Assembly: GCA_018266845.1 (NCBI GenBank)
Contig: JAFDZO010000025.1
Coordinates: 1-64,000 of the forward strand
From: Bacteroidota bacterium
Lineage (GTDB): Bacteria; Bacteroidota; Ignavibacteria; Tepidaquicellales; Tepidaquicellaceae
Length of the DNA: 64,000 nucleotides
Direction of reading: 5' to 3'
In this document: positions 1-9,302 of the stretch, piece after piece
Numbering within the stretch: the first letter of the stretch is position 1
Layout: each line of letters opens with the position of its first letter
Notes under the pieces: generated by a model
What the model was told of the DNA's origin: nothing
Database searches by the model: none
What the model saw: the letters and a program-made list of their open reading frames with translations, nothing else
Translations under genes and position numbers: made by a program

Positions 1-1359
1 CGTTATTGCTATACGCAATGGCTGAAAAAATTTCTTTCCCTTGATTCCCAATTTCTTCTGGGCTTCACTGAAAACATTTTTTATATTTTCTGTTTGAGAA
101 AAATCTGTTTCTTTAAATACAGGAATTAAATAGTTAAAAATTTTCTTTGAATCTTCAGAGGTAACTTCTTTCTTAAATTCCTCATCCTCAACACTTACCT
201 TATCCTGATAAAACATTTTCACATGCTCCCCTATTTCATTGAGTTTATTCAGATAAACTCTCACAGCGCCGACAATCTTTTTAGTTGTTTCGAAATCAGA
301 GGTATCATATCCTGCTTCATTAATAAAAGGAATCGCAAGCTCAGTCAACTTATCCAAATCATAATTCTTTATATACTCATTATTCATCCAGTTCAGCTTA
401 TCAATATTAAACACCGCCCCTGCGCTGTGAACTCTTTCTAGGGAGAATAACTCAATCAATTCTTCTTTAGAAAAAATTTCTTTATCAATCCCCTCACCCG
501 GATGCCAGCCGAGAAATGCATTAAAATTAATTAACGCTTCATTCAGATAGCCTTTCTTCATATAATCTTCCACTGCAACATCACCTTGTCTTTTGCTCAA
601 CTTAGTTTTATCGGAATTCAAAAGCAGCGGCAGATGCGCCATCTTCGGCACTTCCCAACCGAAAGCTCTGTATAATATAATATGCTTCGGAACTGATGTA
701 ACCCATTCTTCTCCTCTTATAATATGAGTGATTGCCATAAGATGGTCATCAATAACATTTGCAAGGTGATACGTAGGGAATCCATCAGCTTTCAGCAACA
801 CCTGATCATCAATAATATTCGTTTCGATTTTAATGTTTCCTCTAATCAAATCTTCAAAAATAATTTCCTCACCAAGAGGTACTTTCAATCGTATAACATG
901 CGGAATGCCCGAATCTAACTTTTCTTTCACTTCTTCAGGAGTAAAATCGCGCGCGCGCCTATCGTACATAGTCTGCCTGCCTTCAATCTGTTGAAGCTTT
1001 CTCATTTCCTCAAGCTCTTCAGGGGTTTCAAACGCATAATATGCCATTCCTTTTTCAAGCAGCTCATCACAATATTTTTTGTAAATATCCAATCTCTGTG
1101 ATTGATAATATGGACCGTAGTCCCCCCCTTTAAATGGACCTTCATCTATATCTAATCCTAATTTATTCAAAGTATCAATCATGTTTTCAATAGCGCCTTC
1201 AACTTTGCGGGTTTGGTCAGTATCTTCTACCCTTAAAATAAATTTCCCTTTATTGTGTTTTGCAAAAAGATAATTGAACAACGCTGTTCTTAATCCCCCG
1301 ACATGTAAATAACCGGTTGGAGACGGCGCAAAACGAACTCTTACTTCTGTGTTTGACAT
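1..1359 (-). CDS. gltX: Glutamyl-tRNA synthetase, C-terminus cut by window edge
   Basis: Charges tRNA-Glu with glutamate in the cytoplasm (class I aminoacyl-tRNA synthetase). Translating the minus strand from the ATG at 1359 gives [22 protein letters not shown], carrying the HIGH-type signature (HVGG), and an uninterrupted frame of 453 codons to base 1. The KMSKS-type loop reads KLSKR, encoded near base 620. The family is usually about 480-510 residues, so roughly the last 30-60 residues (end of the anticodon-binding domain) lie outside the window. The gene is 3 nt downstream of rsmI and on the same strand, so the two are probably co-transcribed. A nondiscriminating GluRS cannot be excluded. 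Confidence 0.95.
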   Translation of the reverse strand, partial: MSNTEVRVRFAPSPTGYLHVGGLRTALFNYLFAKHNKGKFILRVEDTDQTRKVEGAIENMIDTLNKLGLDIDEGPFKGGDYGPYYQSQRLDIYKKYCDELLEKGMAYYAFETPEELEEMRKLQQIEGRQTMYDRRARDFTPEEVKEKLDSGIPHVIRLKVPLGEEIIFEDLIRGNIKIETNIIDDQVLLKADGFPTYHLANVIDDHLMAITHIIRGEEWVTSVPKHIILYRAFGWEVPKMAHLPLLLNSDKTKLSKRQGDVAVEDYMKKGYLNEALINFNAFLGWHPGEGIDKEIFSKEELIELFSLERVHSAGAVFNIDKLNWMNNEYIKNYDLDKLTELAIPFINEAGYDTSDFETTKKIVGAVRVYLNKLNEIGEHVKMFYQDKVSVEDEEFKKEVTSEDSKKIFNYLIPVFKETDFSQTENIKNVFSEAQKKLGIKGKKFFQPLRIAIT

Positions 1360-1362
1360 TTA

Positions 1363-2073
1363 TTATTGATTATTAACTATTATTACAAATTCGCCTTTTA
1401 TTTTTAAGCTGTTTTTATTCTGTAAAATTTCTTTTACTCTTCCGCGTTTAATTTCTTCAAATTTTTTTGTAAGCTCGCGGCATAAACTTACTTCTTTATT
1501 GCCGAAATGTTTCTGAATATCTTCCAAAGTCCGAAATACTCTGAAAGGAGATTCAAAAATTATTATTGGCATTTTTATATCTTTCAGTTCTTTGAAAGTA
1601 GTTTCTCGCCCTTTTTTCACAGGAAGAAATCCCTGATAATAAAACTTATCTGTTGAAAATCCTGAAAGAACTAACGAATGTATTAACGAAGAAGCTCCCG
1701 GAATTGAAACAACTTCTATTTCTTCCTGCACACATCTGCTAACTAAAATACTTCCGGGGTCAGATACGCAGGGAGTTCCTGCATCGGAAATAAGCGCAAC
1801 GGATTTGCCGGATTTTAACTCTCCTATAATGTAATCTAATTTTTGCGATTCAGTGTGCGAATAATAGCTCATGAGCCGTCCTTTTATACCATAAGCATGA
1901 AGCAAAATTCCTGATGTACGTGTATCTTCTGCGGCAATTAAATCAACATTTTTTAAAACGTGGATTGCTCTGAAAGAAATGTCCTCAAGATTTCCAATTG
2001 GAGTTGAAACAATGTAAAGTGTTCCGCCGGAAATTTTTAAATCCGGGAATTCAATCTGAGGAAGTTCAACCAT
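1363..2073 (-). CDS. rsmI: 16S rRNA (cytidine1402-2'-O)-methyltransferase
   Basis: RsmI family SAM-dependent methyltransferase (tetrapyrrole methylase fold) that 2'-O-methylates C1402 in the 16S rRNA decoding centre. Family motifs are visible in order: GTLYIVSTPIGNLEDIS near residue 17, AEDTRTSG near residue 48 and SDAGTPCVSDPG near residue 95. At 236 residues it is shorter than the E. coli protein (286), and the C-terminal extension of some members is missing. This is common in the family and is not obviously a truncation. It sits between aspA (6 nt upstream) and gltX (3 nt downstream) in a tight minus-strand operon. Confidence 0.93.
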   Translation of the reverse strand: MVELPQIEFPDLKISGGTLYIVSTPIGNLEDISFRAIHVLKNVDLIAAEDTRTSGILLHAYGIKGRLMSYYSHTESQKLDYIIGELKSGKSVALISDAGTPCVSDPGSILVSRCVQEEIEVVSIPGASSLIHSLVLSGFSTDKFYYQGFLPVKKGRETTFKELKDIKMPIIIFESPFRVFRTLEDIQKHFGNKEVSLCRELTKKFEEIKRGRVKEILQNKNSLKIKGEFVIIVNNQ

Positions 2074-2079
2074 TGGTAC

Positions 2080-3477
2080 TCACTTTCTTTTCAACCCGGT
2101 CATATTTTCAGGAGACATAATAATTTTCAGTTCTTCATTTGATACTAAATTTCTCGCTATGATTAATTCATAAACAGACTTACCTGTTGCCAGCGCTTCT
2201 TTTGCAATCTCGGAAGATTTTTCATAACCGATTACCGGCACCATTGCCGTTACTAAGCCAATGCTGTTTTCAACATATCTTCTGCACACATCAACGTTCG
2301 CAGTTATGCCGTTAATACATTTTTCATATAAAGTTCTGCACGCATTATTTAGAATAGAAATGGTATCAAATAATTTAAAAGCAATTACGGGTTCCATTAC
2401 ATTCAGTTCAAGCTGCCCTGCTTCCGCAGCCATTGTTATTGTTAAATCGTTTCCAATTACCTGAAATGCAACCTGATTCACAACTTCCGGCACAACGGGA
2501 TTTACCTTTCCCGGCATAATAGAAGAGCCGGGCTGCAGCGGAGGAAGATTTATTTCATTCAATCCTGCGCGCGGTCCCGAAGAAAGAAGGCGCAAGTCGT
2601 TACAAATTTTTGAAAGCTTTACAGCAAATCTTTTAAACACACCGCTCACCTGAATATATGCGCCGGTATCTTGCGTTGCTTCAACTAAGTTAACTGATAC
2701 GCTAAGCGGAATTCCTGTAATCTGTTTGAGATAGCTGCATACAAGGTCAGGGTAGTCGGGATGAGAATTAATTCCGGTGCCAATTGCAGTAGCTCCCATA
2801 TTAATTTCCGTAATCAATCCCATAGCTTCCTTAATTCTCTTCATATCTTCATCAATCATTTCAGCATAAGCTCCGAACTCCTGCCCCAAAGTCATAGGCA
2901 CTGCATCCTGAAGCTGCGTCCTTCCCATTTTTATAACATGCTTAAACTCTTTTTCTTTCTTTTTCAAAGAGGATTTGAGTTCCGCAATTATTTTCAGTAA
3001 ACCGAGAGTTGATAAATATAAAGCTATTCTAAAGGCTGTCGGGTAAGCATCATTAGTTGACTGCGACATGTTTACATCGTTATTCGGATGAACTTTAGAA
3101 TACTCCCCTTTTTTCCCGCCAAGTTTCTCTATCGCGATATTTGCAATCACTTCGTTTGCATTCATATTGGTTGAAGTGCCTGCTCCCCCCTGAAGCATAT
3201 CCACTATAAACTGGTCATAATATCCGCCCTTAATTATTTCATCACACGCATATACAATCGCTTTCGTTTTCGTTCTATCCAGCAGCCCTAATTTATTATT
3301 TGCTAAAGCCGCAGCTTTCTTTACATAAGCAAGAGAATTTATAAAAATATGATTTATGGAAAGCGGGATTCCGGTAATTTTAAAATTCTCCGCAGCCCTC
3401 ATTGTTTGTACACCGTAATATTTTGTATTTGGAATCTGAAGACTTCCGAGAAAATCTTTTTCTATTCTGTATTTCAT
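2080..3477 (-). CDS. aspA: Aspartate ammonia-lyase
   Basis: Cytoplasmic enzyme of the fumarase/aspartase superfamily that deaminates L-aspartate to fumarate and ammonia. The 465-residue length is typical. The superfamily signature loop GSSIMPGKVNP, which holds the catalytic serine, is present near residue 317. The start MKYRIEKDFLG with YYGVQT, and the GRTQLQDAVPMTLGQEF segment, resemble aspartases more than class II fumarases, so aspartase is preferred; substrate identity still rests on similarity. First gene of the aspA-rsmI-gltX run. The 118-bp gap upstream is divergent with rlmB and probably carries both promoters. Confidence 0.9.
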   Translation of the reverse strand: MKYRIEKDFLGSLQIPNTKYYGVQTMRAAENFKITGIPLSINHIFINSLAYVKKAAALANNKLGLLDRTKTKAIVYACDEIIKGGYYDQFIVDMLQGGAGTSTNMNANEVIANIAIEKLGGKKGEYSKVHPNNDVNMSQSTNDAYPTAFRIALYLSTLGLLKIIAELKSSLKKKEKEFKHVIKMGRTQLQDAVPMTLGQEFGAYAEMIDEDMKRIKEAMGLITEINMGATAIGTGINSHPDYPDLVCSYLKQITGIPLSVSVNLVEATQDTGAYIQVSGVFKRFAVKLSKICNDLRLLSSGPRAGLNEINLPPLQPGSSIMPGKVNPVVPEVVNQVAFQVIGNDLTITMAAEAGQLELNVMEPVIAFKLFDTISILNNACRTLYEKCINGITANVDVCRRYVENSIGLVTAMVPVIGYEKSSEIAKEALATGKSVYELIIARNLVSNEELKIIMSPENMTGLKRK

Positions 3478-3595
3478 AACTATATTTAAAAATATAAAAT
3501 TAACTTTTTTAGCTTTGAATTGTAATGAAAAACAATTCTCCTAATAGTATTAATAAGAACAACGAATTTAACAGCCTTATTTAGTAAATTGTTGT

Positions 3596-4339
3596 ATGCT
3601 TGTAATAGGAAAAAATCCGGTTTTTGAAATCCTCAAAAATAATCCCAAGGACATAAACAAAATTCTTGTCCTTAAAAAAATTGATCCCGATAAGCGTTCC
3701 AAAGAAATTGTGAAAACTGCCGAGGCTTTAAAAATTCCCGTTCACTTTATGAACGACACGCAGTTCAAAAACTATTTTGATAAAAAAAATAAAGCCGAGG
3801 GAATTGATCAAGGAATAATTGCTTTTATCAAAGATTACGAATATAAAGAGCTAAGGCAAATTGTAAATAAGCTCAAAGATAAACCCAAAAGTGTAATTGC
3901 AATTCTTGATGAAATAACTGACCCGCATAACTTCGGCGCAATAATCCGCTCTGCCGTATGCCTTGGTGTTGATGCCATTGTTATACCAAAACATAATTCG
4001 GCAGAAGTGAATCATACGGTTTTGAAAACTTCTTCAGGAACTGCTAAAATGATAGATATTGCCATGGAGGGAAATCTGAATAACTCAATCAGATTCTTAA
4101 AAGACAATGGATATTGGATTGCAGGGGCAGATTTATCAGGCGAAAAATTTATTAATGAAGCTGATTTAAGAAATAAGATAGGTATTGTGCTTGGAAGCGA
4201 AGGAACAGGGATGAGAAAAAGCGTAAAAGAAAATTGTGACTTTCTTATAAAAATTCCGATGAGCGGAAAAACAGACTCACTTAATGTATCTGTCTCTGCC
4301 GGAATAATTTTTTATGAAATACAAAGACAAAATTTATAA
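3596..4339 (+). CDS. rlmB: 23S rRNA (guanosine2251-2'-O)-methyltransferase family, SpoU type
   Basis: SPOUT-class RNA 2'-O-methyltransferase. The N-terminal substrate-binding domain begins MLVIGKNPVFEIL. The knotted SpoU domain follows, with ILDEITDPHNFGAIIRSA (motif 1), IGIVLGSEGTGM (motif 2) and IPMSGKTDSLNVSVSAGI (motif 3). The 247-residue length suits RlmB; related TrmH/RlmB-like enzymes cannot be separated with certainty by eye. The gene is convergent with the NtrC-like regulator, and the two 3' ends overlap by 6 nt. Confidence 0.88.
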   Translation: MLVIGKNPVFEILKNNPKDINKILVLKKIDPDKRSKEIVKTAEALKIPVHFMNDTQFKNYFDKKNKAEGIDQGIIAFIKDYEYKELRQIVNKLKDKPKSVIAILDEITDPHNFGAIIRSAVCLGVDAIVIPKHNSAEVNHTVLKTSSGTAKMIDIAMEGNLNNSIRFLKDNGYWIAGADLSGEKFINEADLRNKIGIVLGSEGTGMRKSVKENCDFLIKIPMSGKTDSLNVSVSAGIIFYEIQRQNL

Positions 4340-5695
4340 TTCCTGCTTCGTTTTTGATGGAAGCGGAATATCGTACTTTGCCATTAATTTATACAAATGA
4401 CTGCGTTGAATCTGTAAAGCTTCTGCGGTGTGGCTTACGTTGTATTTATAATCGTGCAGCATTTTTTGGATGAACAATTTCTCTGACTCATTTTGGAAAT
4501 CGTTCAAGGACATATCTTTATTCAGAAGCTCGTTATAAAGTTTCAGCTCTTTATTGGCTGGAAGCTCTATATCTTCATCATCAATTATTTTCCTGTCGCT
4601 CGTAATAATTAAACGCTCAACCAGATTTTTCAGCTCGCGGACGTTTCCCGGATAACGGAAAGATTCTAAAGCTTCGATTGCCTTATCGGAAAATTTTTTA
4701 ACCGGAATTCCGTTTTGAGTGCAAATTGTTTTTGTAAAGTACTCAACAAGCTCCTTTATATCATCAGCATGCTCCCTTAAAGGAGGAAGATTTATCTGAA
4801 GAACATTTATTCTATGATACAAATCTTCACGAAAATGTTTTGCATCAATTTCCGAAATCAAGTCCATGTTAGATGAAAAAATAAATCTCACATTAAGCTT
4901 AATAAAAATATTGCTTCCCTCGCGGGTAATGACATTATCCTCAATTACTTTTAGAAGCTTTGACTGAAGGTCTAAGGAAAGGTTGCTGATTTCATCTATA
5001 AAAACTGTTCCGCCTTCTGCCAGTTCAAGCGAGCCTTTTATTACATTATTATTTTCTACTCCCCCGAAAAGTTTTAGCTCGATGTTTTCTTCCGTAAGAT
5101 TAGCGCTGTTAAGCTCGATAAACTTGTTATCTGCTCTGGATGAACGGTAATGAATCTGCCTGGCTGCAAGCTCTTTGCCCGTTCCGCTCTCGCCGCAGAT
5201 TAAGACGTGTGAGTTTACCTTTGAATACTTATCTATTAAATTGTTTACTTCTTTTATCTTTTCGCTTGAGCCGACAATCTTGCTCTCTTCAAGAGCCTTC
5301 TCTTTATACTTTTTTAACTCATCAAGCGATTTCTTAAATCCGATTGCATTTTTTATAATAAGCTTGAACTCGTATAAGTCGGGAAGGGGTTTCTGTAGGA
5401 AATTATATGCGCCTTTTTTAGTTGCTTCGACGGCAGTTTCAATAGTACCGTGCCCTGAAATCATTATCACAACGGCATCTTTATCAATCTCTTTTATCTT
5501 CTCCAGCGCTTCAATGCCGTCCATCTTAGGCATTTTTATATCGAGCAAAATGAGGTCATAAAAGTTTGACTTCACTTTGTTTACGGCAGAAAGACCGTCA
5601 TTTGCGCTGTCAATTTCGTAATCGTCCTGATTAAGTATCATTGAAATGCTGTCAACAATACTCTGCTCGTCGTCCACAATTAAAATTTTGCTCAT
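4334..5695 (-). CDS. NtrC-like response regulator lacking the GAFTGA sigma-54 contact loop
   Basis: Three-domain regulator of 453 residues. Receiver domain, residues 1-120, has the phospho-acceptor Asp52 in LLDIKMP and Lys102 in QKPL. The AAA+ domain, about 140-380, has Walker A GESGTGKE at 168-175, a Walker B-like VFIDEIS and arginine-finger-type residues. A Fis-type helix-turn-helix at the C-terminus includes the segment TAEALQIQRSHLYKLM. The stretch after LFG (about residue 211) goes directly to NNNVIKGSLELAEGGT, so the usual HEKGAFTGA loop is deleted. In enhancer-binding proteins that loop touches sigma-54, so this protein probably acts on another holoenzyme or as a repressor (inference). 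No histidine kinase is adjacent. Confidence 0.9.
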   Translation of the reverse strand: MSKILIVDDEQSIVDSISMILNQDDYEIDSANDGLSAVNKVKSNFYDLILLDIKMPKMDGIEALEKIKEIDKDAVVIMISGHGTIETAVEATKKGAYNFLQKPLPDLYEFKLIIKNAIGFKKSLDELKKYKEKALEESKIVGSSEKIKEVNNLIDKYSKVNSHVLICGESGTGKELAARQIHYRSSRADNKFIELNSANLTEENIELKLFGGVENNNVIKGSLELAEGGTVFIDEISNLSLDLQSKLLKVIEDNVITREGSNIFIKLNVRFIFSSNMDLISEIDAKHFREDLYHRINVLQINLPPLREHADDIKELVEYFTKTICTQNGIPVKKFSDKAIEALESFRYPGNVRELKNLVERLIITSDRKIIDDEDIELPANKELKLYNELLNKDMSLNDFQNESEKLFIQKMLHDYKYNVSHTAEALQIQRSHLYKLMAKYDIPLPSKTKQEL

Positions 5696-5795
5696 AGTGC
5701 AAATTTAACAACTATGAGCGAAATAAAAAGTCAGATATGCAATTGAAAGGAAAGCCCGGCAAAATATACCGGCGCTAAAACTATTGTGAAATCTT

Positions 5796-6113
5796 TTAAA
5801 AAGCAGGGTGAAGTAAAACATCCATTGCTGTTAAAAGCGTTACGATTTTTTCGAAATAAACATCTCTTTTATGTTTTTCATAGAAAGAAAGCTCGAATAA
5901 CTTATTTACATTTGAAGTTGAGCCTGACAATCCGCGGAAATCGTAAAAAAATTCTATTACATAAACTTCCTTGTCATTTATTATCTTAACATCATTTTTT
6001 ATATATATAATTCTGTTCAAATCTAAAATGAAAGTGTTGCCGCCATCAAGCATATCGCTCGTGCCTTTGAGGTAGAGGAATCTTCCTTTCAAGCTTACAA
6101 TATTGTCTGTCAT
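5796..6113 (-). CDS. Hypothetical protein, 105 residues
   Basis: I do not recognise this family. The protein is 105 residues, with no signal peptide or membrane segment, and alternates short hydrophobic and charged stretches (for example FLYLKGTSDML, NTFILDLNRIIYIK, EVYVIEFFYDF) that suggest a small beta-rich fold. The C-terminal third (NKLFELSFYEKHKRDVYFEKI) looks helical. Coding is supported by a start 73 nt downstream of mutS2 on the same strand and by length beyond its shadow frames. It may be transcribed with mutS2 upstream and the response regulator downstream. Confidence 0.65.
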   Translation of the reverse strand: MTDNIVSLKGRFLYLKGTSDMLDGGNTFILDLNRIIYIKNDVKIINDKEVYVIEFFYDFRGLSGSTSNVNKLFELSFYEKHKRDVYFEKIVTLLTAMDVLLHPAF

Positions 6114-6185
6114 AGTGTTTCTCCTTATAGAATGGAGCCTCTACTATATTTAACGCTTCTTGTGCCTGAAAAGTTTTCTTTTCTG

Positions 6186-8546
6186 TTATAGCTCCACTAT
6201 AGTTACTCCGGTATCTCCCTCGTTCCAGTTTCCCAATCTGTACGAACGCACATTCGGATTCGACTTCAGATATTTCTGCACTTCGTTTCTTAGTTTGCCT
6301 GTTCCTTTTCCATGGATGATTTCAACTGATTTTAATCCGTTAACGCTTGAGTTATGAAGAAATTTATCTATCAATTCGTAAATTTCTTCCGCATATTTTC
6401 CGCGTAAATCAAGCGCTCTTTCTATTGGTCCTTCGTTGACTTCTATAGTAGAAGTTTTAGAGTGTTCTTTTTTAACCTCTGCCTTCTTAGTTTTTTCTAT
6501 TTCGGTAAGTTTTGCTTTTATAAGAAGCCCATTAATATTTATTGAAGCGCTTCCGTCTTTTATTTCCATTAGCTCACCTGAGGAGTTTGTACCTGTTACC
6601 TTTACAAAATCACCAACTCTAAAATCTTTCTTTTCAGCATCAGTAAGCTCTTCTTCTATGGGTTTTTCATCTTCTATTTTTGTAATACTTTTTACCTGAG
6701 CCTGAAACTCTTCCTTTATTTCTTTTGCTGAAAAATTCTGCTTCTCTCTTATTTCGCGTATTGTATTTTCAATCAGCTTATTAGCATTTTGCAATATATC
6801 TTTAGCATCTTCTTTTGCTTTTCGCATTACTTCTTTTTCATTGGCTTTCAATTGGCTTACTTTCGTTTCATAAAGAGAATTTAAACCCTTTAGCCTTGTT
6901 ACTTCCCTGTCATATTCGTGTTTCAATTCTGAAAATTTCTGCTTGTTTTCATTCAGCTCTTTTAATAAATCTTCCAGCTTATTTTCACTTTCATTTAGAT
7001 ACGACTTTGCAGTTGATACAACTTCAGCAGGAAAATTATACTTTTCTGCAATTTCAAATGTAAAGCTCTGCCCCGGAATGCCGATATTAAACTTGAAATT
7101 AGGAGACAGAGTTTCGTTGTTAAATTCAAGCGAAGCATTTTCTATCTTTTCATGGTTGTACGCAAATGCTTTAAGCTCCGAGTTATGTGTGGTAACAACG
7201 GAAAATGAATTTTTATCGGAAAAATCCTGAATAACTGCGCATGAAAGAGCGCTGCCAAGCACGGGATCGGTGCCTGAACAAATTTCATCAATTAATATTA
7301 ATGACTTATCATCGGCTTCATCAAGAATTTTTTTAAGATAAGCTATGTGCGAGCTGAATGTGCTCAAATCATTTTCCAAAGACTGCTGATCACCTATACT
7401 GACAAAGATATTTTTTAATATTTTGAACTTGCTGTCATATTGAGCCGGCACAAGAATTCCGCACTGGAGCATTAGAGCAAGCAGTCCTATAGTTTTTAAA
7501 GAGACAGTTTTCCCCCCGGCATTTGGTCCTGAAATAATTACGGAGTTATACTCACCTCCGATTTTAAAATTAAGAGGCACAACCTCTTCTCTCTTGTGTG
7601 TCTGCAAAAGTACCGGATGATAACCGGATTTTATTTCATATTCGCTTTCACTCAGCGCCGGTTTTTCTGCAATAATTTCTATTGCATAACGCGCCTTTGC
7701 CTGAAGAAAGTCAATCTCCGCAAGTATTTTACAATTACCTTTCAATTCATCCAGATGAAGCCTTACTTTTTTTCCAAGCTCTGCTAAAATTCTTTCGATT
7801 TCTCTTTTCTCTTCGTACTGCAATTCGGTAATATCGTTGTTAAGCTCAATTGTCGCAGCAGGTTCGATGAAAACTGTCTGCCCTGTATTCGATGAACTAT
7901 GTATTAACCCCGGCACCTTTCTTTTATTCTCAACTTTCACGGGGACAACAAATCTGCCGTCCCGTTGAGTGATAATATCATCCTGCGAGTAATCTTTATC
8001 GGAAATTTCCTTTAATATTTTCTCAAGGGATTTTCGCAGATTTTCGGTTTTCTTTCTGATTGTAATGCGAATTCTTTTTAGCTCTGCTGACGCAGTCTCC
8101 CGAACTGAACCGGTTTCATCTATTGTCGAGTCAATATTGTTTTCAAGTATCCTGTCAACGAAAAGCAATGAGGTAATTTTAGGAATTAACTCGTAATCAT
8201 ACTCTCCGCCTGTATTAATTTTCGCAAAATAGCTTTTTACTATTCTGGAAATTCTTAAAAAAGTAAGAAGTGAGAGGAATTCACCGGATGAGATATAATT
8301 TCCTTCAATATTCAAACGCGAAAGGGTTTTTCTTACATCCTGCAAACCATCGAGCTGAAGATATTCTTCACGGTTGATTATATCTTTCATTTCTGAAGTT
8401 TTCAAAAGCTCATGCTCAAGGGTATCTCTATCTGAAATGAAAGAAATATTTTCACAGAGTTCCATACCCAGACCGGAATAGATGTATGATTTTATCCGTG
8501 ATAAAATTTTTTCAAATTCTAATAATGTATAAATGTTTGTATCCAA
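6186..8546 (-). CDS. mutS2: MutS2 family endonuclease/ATPase
   Basis: MutS2 proteins lack the mismatch-reading N-terminal domains of MutS and act on recombination intermediates or, in some bacteria, on collided ribosomes. Seen here in 786 residues: a MutS core and lever region, Walker A GPNAGGKT near residue 340, ABC-type LILIDEICSGTDP, a long coiled coil at about 515-620, and a C-terminal Smr domain with LDLRG and HGKGTGKLR, the motifs of the nuclease domain. Length matches the family (about 780-800). It follows the small membrane protein and cvpA-like gene by 4 nt, so is probably co-transcribed with them. Confidence 0.95.
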   Translation of the reverse strand: MDTNIYTLLEFEKILSRIKSYIYSGLGMELCENISFISDRDTLEHELLKTSEMKDIINREEYLQLDGLQDVRKTLSRLNIEGNYISSGEFLSLLTFLRISRIVKSYFAKINTGGEYDYELIPKITSLLFVDRILENNIDSTIDETGSVRETASAELKRIRITIRKKTENLRKSLEKILKEISDKDYSQDDIITQRDGRFVVPVKVENKRKVPGLIHSSSNTGQTVFIEPAATIELNNDITELQYEEKREIERILAELGKKVRLHLDELKGNCKILAEIDFLQAKARYAIEIIAEKPALSESEYEIKSGYHPVLLQTHKREEVVPLNFKIGGEYNSVIISGPNAGGKTVSLKTIGLLALMLQCGILVPAQYDSKFKILKNIFVSIGDQQSLENDLSTFSSHIAYLKKILDEADDKSLILIDEICSGTDPVLGSALSCAVIQDFSDKNSFSVVTTHNSELKAFAYNHEKIENASLEFNNETLSPNFKFNIGIPGQSFTFEIAEKYNFPAEVVSTAKSYLNESENKLEDLLKELNENKQKFSELKHEYDREVTRLKGLNSLYETKVSQLKANEKEVMRKAKEDAKDILQNANKLIENTIREIREKQNFSAKEIKEEFQAQVKSITKIEDEKPIEEELTDAEKKDFRVGDFVKVTGTNSSGELMEIKDGSASININGLLIKAKLTEIEKTKKAEVKKEHSKTSTIEVNEGPIERALDLRGKYAEEIYELIDKFLHNSSVNGLKSVEIIHGKGTGKLRNEVQKYLKSNPNVRSYRLGNWNEGDTGVTIVEL

Positions 8547-8550
8547 AATT

Positions 8551-8733
8551 CTAAAATTGTTTTAATAAAAATGCAATCAAGTATAATAACATTATAGCTG
8601 CAAGTAAAAAAACTATTGCCTTAAATCCTTTTCCGAACAAAGTATAATTTCTATTCTTATTAACCGAGAAATCAAAGAAATTTTTTATAGTTTTTACAAC
8701 CCCAATTATGAAATCTTCGTTGTGTAAACTCAT
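8551..8733 (-). CDS. Small single-pass membrane protein, 60 residues
   Basis: A 60-residue product with a polar N-terminal half and one hydrophobic segment near the C-terminus (AIVFLLAAIMLLYLIAFLL, about residues 39-57). Family not recognised. Its ATG overlaps the TGA stop of the cvpA-like gene in an ATGA arrangement, and its stop lies 4 nt before mutS2. This translational-coupling layout is the main support that it is a real gene. A role alongside the cvpA-like membrane protein is possible but is inference. Confidence 0.65.
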   Translation of the reverse strand: MSLHNEDFIIGVVKTIKNFFDFSVNKNRNYTLFGKGFKAIVFLLAAIMLLYLIAFLLKQF

Positions 8734-9242
8734 TTAGTTAAAGACTTAATTTCCTCATAAAATGATTTTGAATTTGGCAGCAGCGATGAGATTGAATTGA
8801 ATGTCCTTGGAGCAAAATCATTCACAAATATATACAGCTTTGAGTTATTTATGGTTTCCTTGTTCATTAAATCAAAATTATTTATTGCTATTACACATAA
8901 GCTTGCTATTATCATTCCCTGAATAATGCCGATAAAAAGCCCGAGCGTTTTATCTACAGATTTCGTTATGGAATTAATGTTTGAAATTTTCTTTGCAATA
9001 TAAATTCCGACGCTGTAAACTGCCATCATTATAACAACAAATGCAAATATATTGGAAGTTTTCTGAGATAGCCCTGAAAACTTCATTACAAACAGTGAAA
9101 CATCTTCATTGAATTTTGTTGCAAGGTATAAGCCGGTAACCAAAGAAACTAATGAAAGCACTTTCCGCAAAAAGCCTTTTGATAAACCTATCAGAGCGGG
9201 AATTGCTATGAGAATTACTATTACTATATCAAGTTTGTTCAT
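8730..9242 (-). CDS. cvpA: CvpA family membrane protein
   Basis: CvpA family inner-membrane protein, named from colicin V production in E. coli. Four hydrophobic segments are visible: DIVIVILIAIPALIGL, a second near residue 30, FAFVVIMMAVYSVGIYI and LFIGIIQGMIIASLCVIAI. I place the start at the ATG at 9242 (MNKLDIVIVI). The longer frame from 9260 would begin inside the terminator hairpin of the gene upstream. From this start the protein is 170 residues. It overlaps the 60-residue membrane protein by 4 nt. Molecular function in this group is not established. Confidence 0.82.
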   Translation of the reverse strand: MNKLDIVIVILIAIPALIGLSKGFLRKVLSLVSLVTGLYLATKFNEDVSLFVMKFSGLSQKTSNIFAFVVIMMAVYSVGIYIAKKISNINSITKSVDKTLGLFIGIIQGMIIASLCVIAINNFDLMNKETINNSKLYIFVNDFAPRTFNSISSLLPNSKSFYEEIKSLTK

Positions 9243-9271
9243 ATAAAAAAAAATCCGCATTAAGCGGATTT
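9243..9271 (-). terminator. Intrinsic terminator after yqeY
   Basis: Inverted repeat AAATCCGC (9251-9258), loop ATTAA, GCGGATTT (9264-9271), followed on the minus strand by a run of Ts (complement of the A run at 9245-9250). It ends the transcript of the TPR and yqeY genes. It also explains why the cvpA-like gene should start at 9242 and not 9260. Confidence 0.85.
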
Positions 9272-9302
9272 AATAATAAAAAAATTATATTAATTTTTTA
9301 AA

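Noticed and set aside
5140-5561. Two plus-strand frames over the NtrC-like gene
   Set aside because: Composition follows the opposite strand; the minus-strand gene has full domain support.
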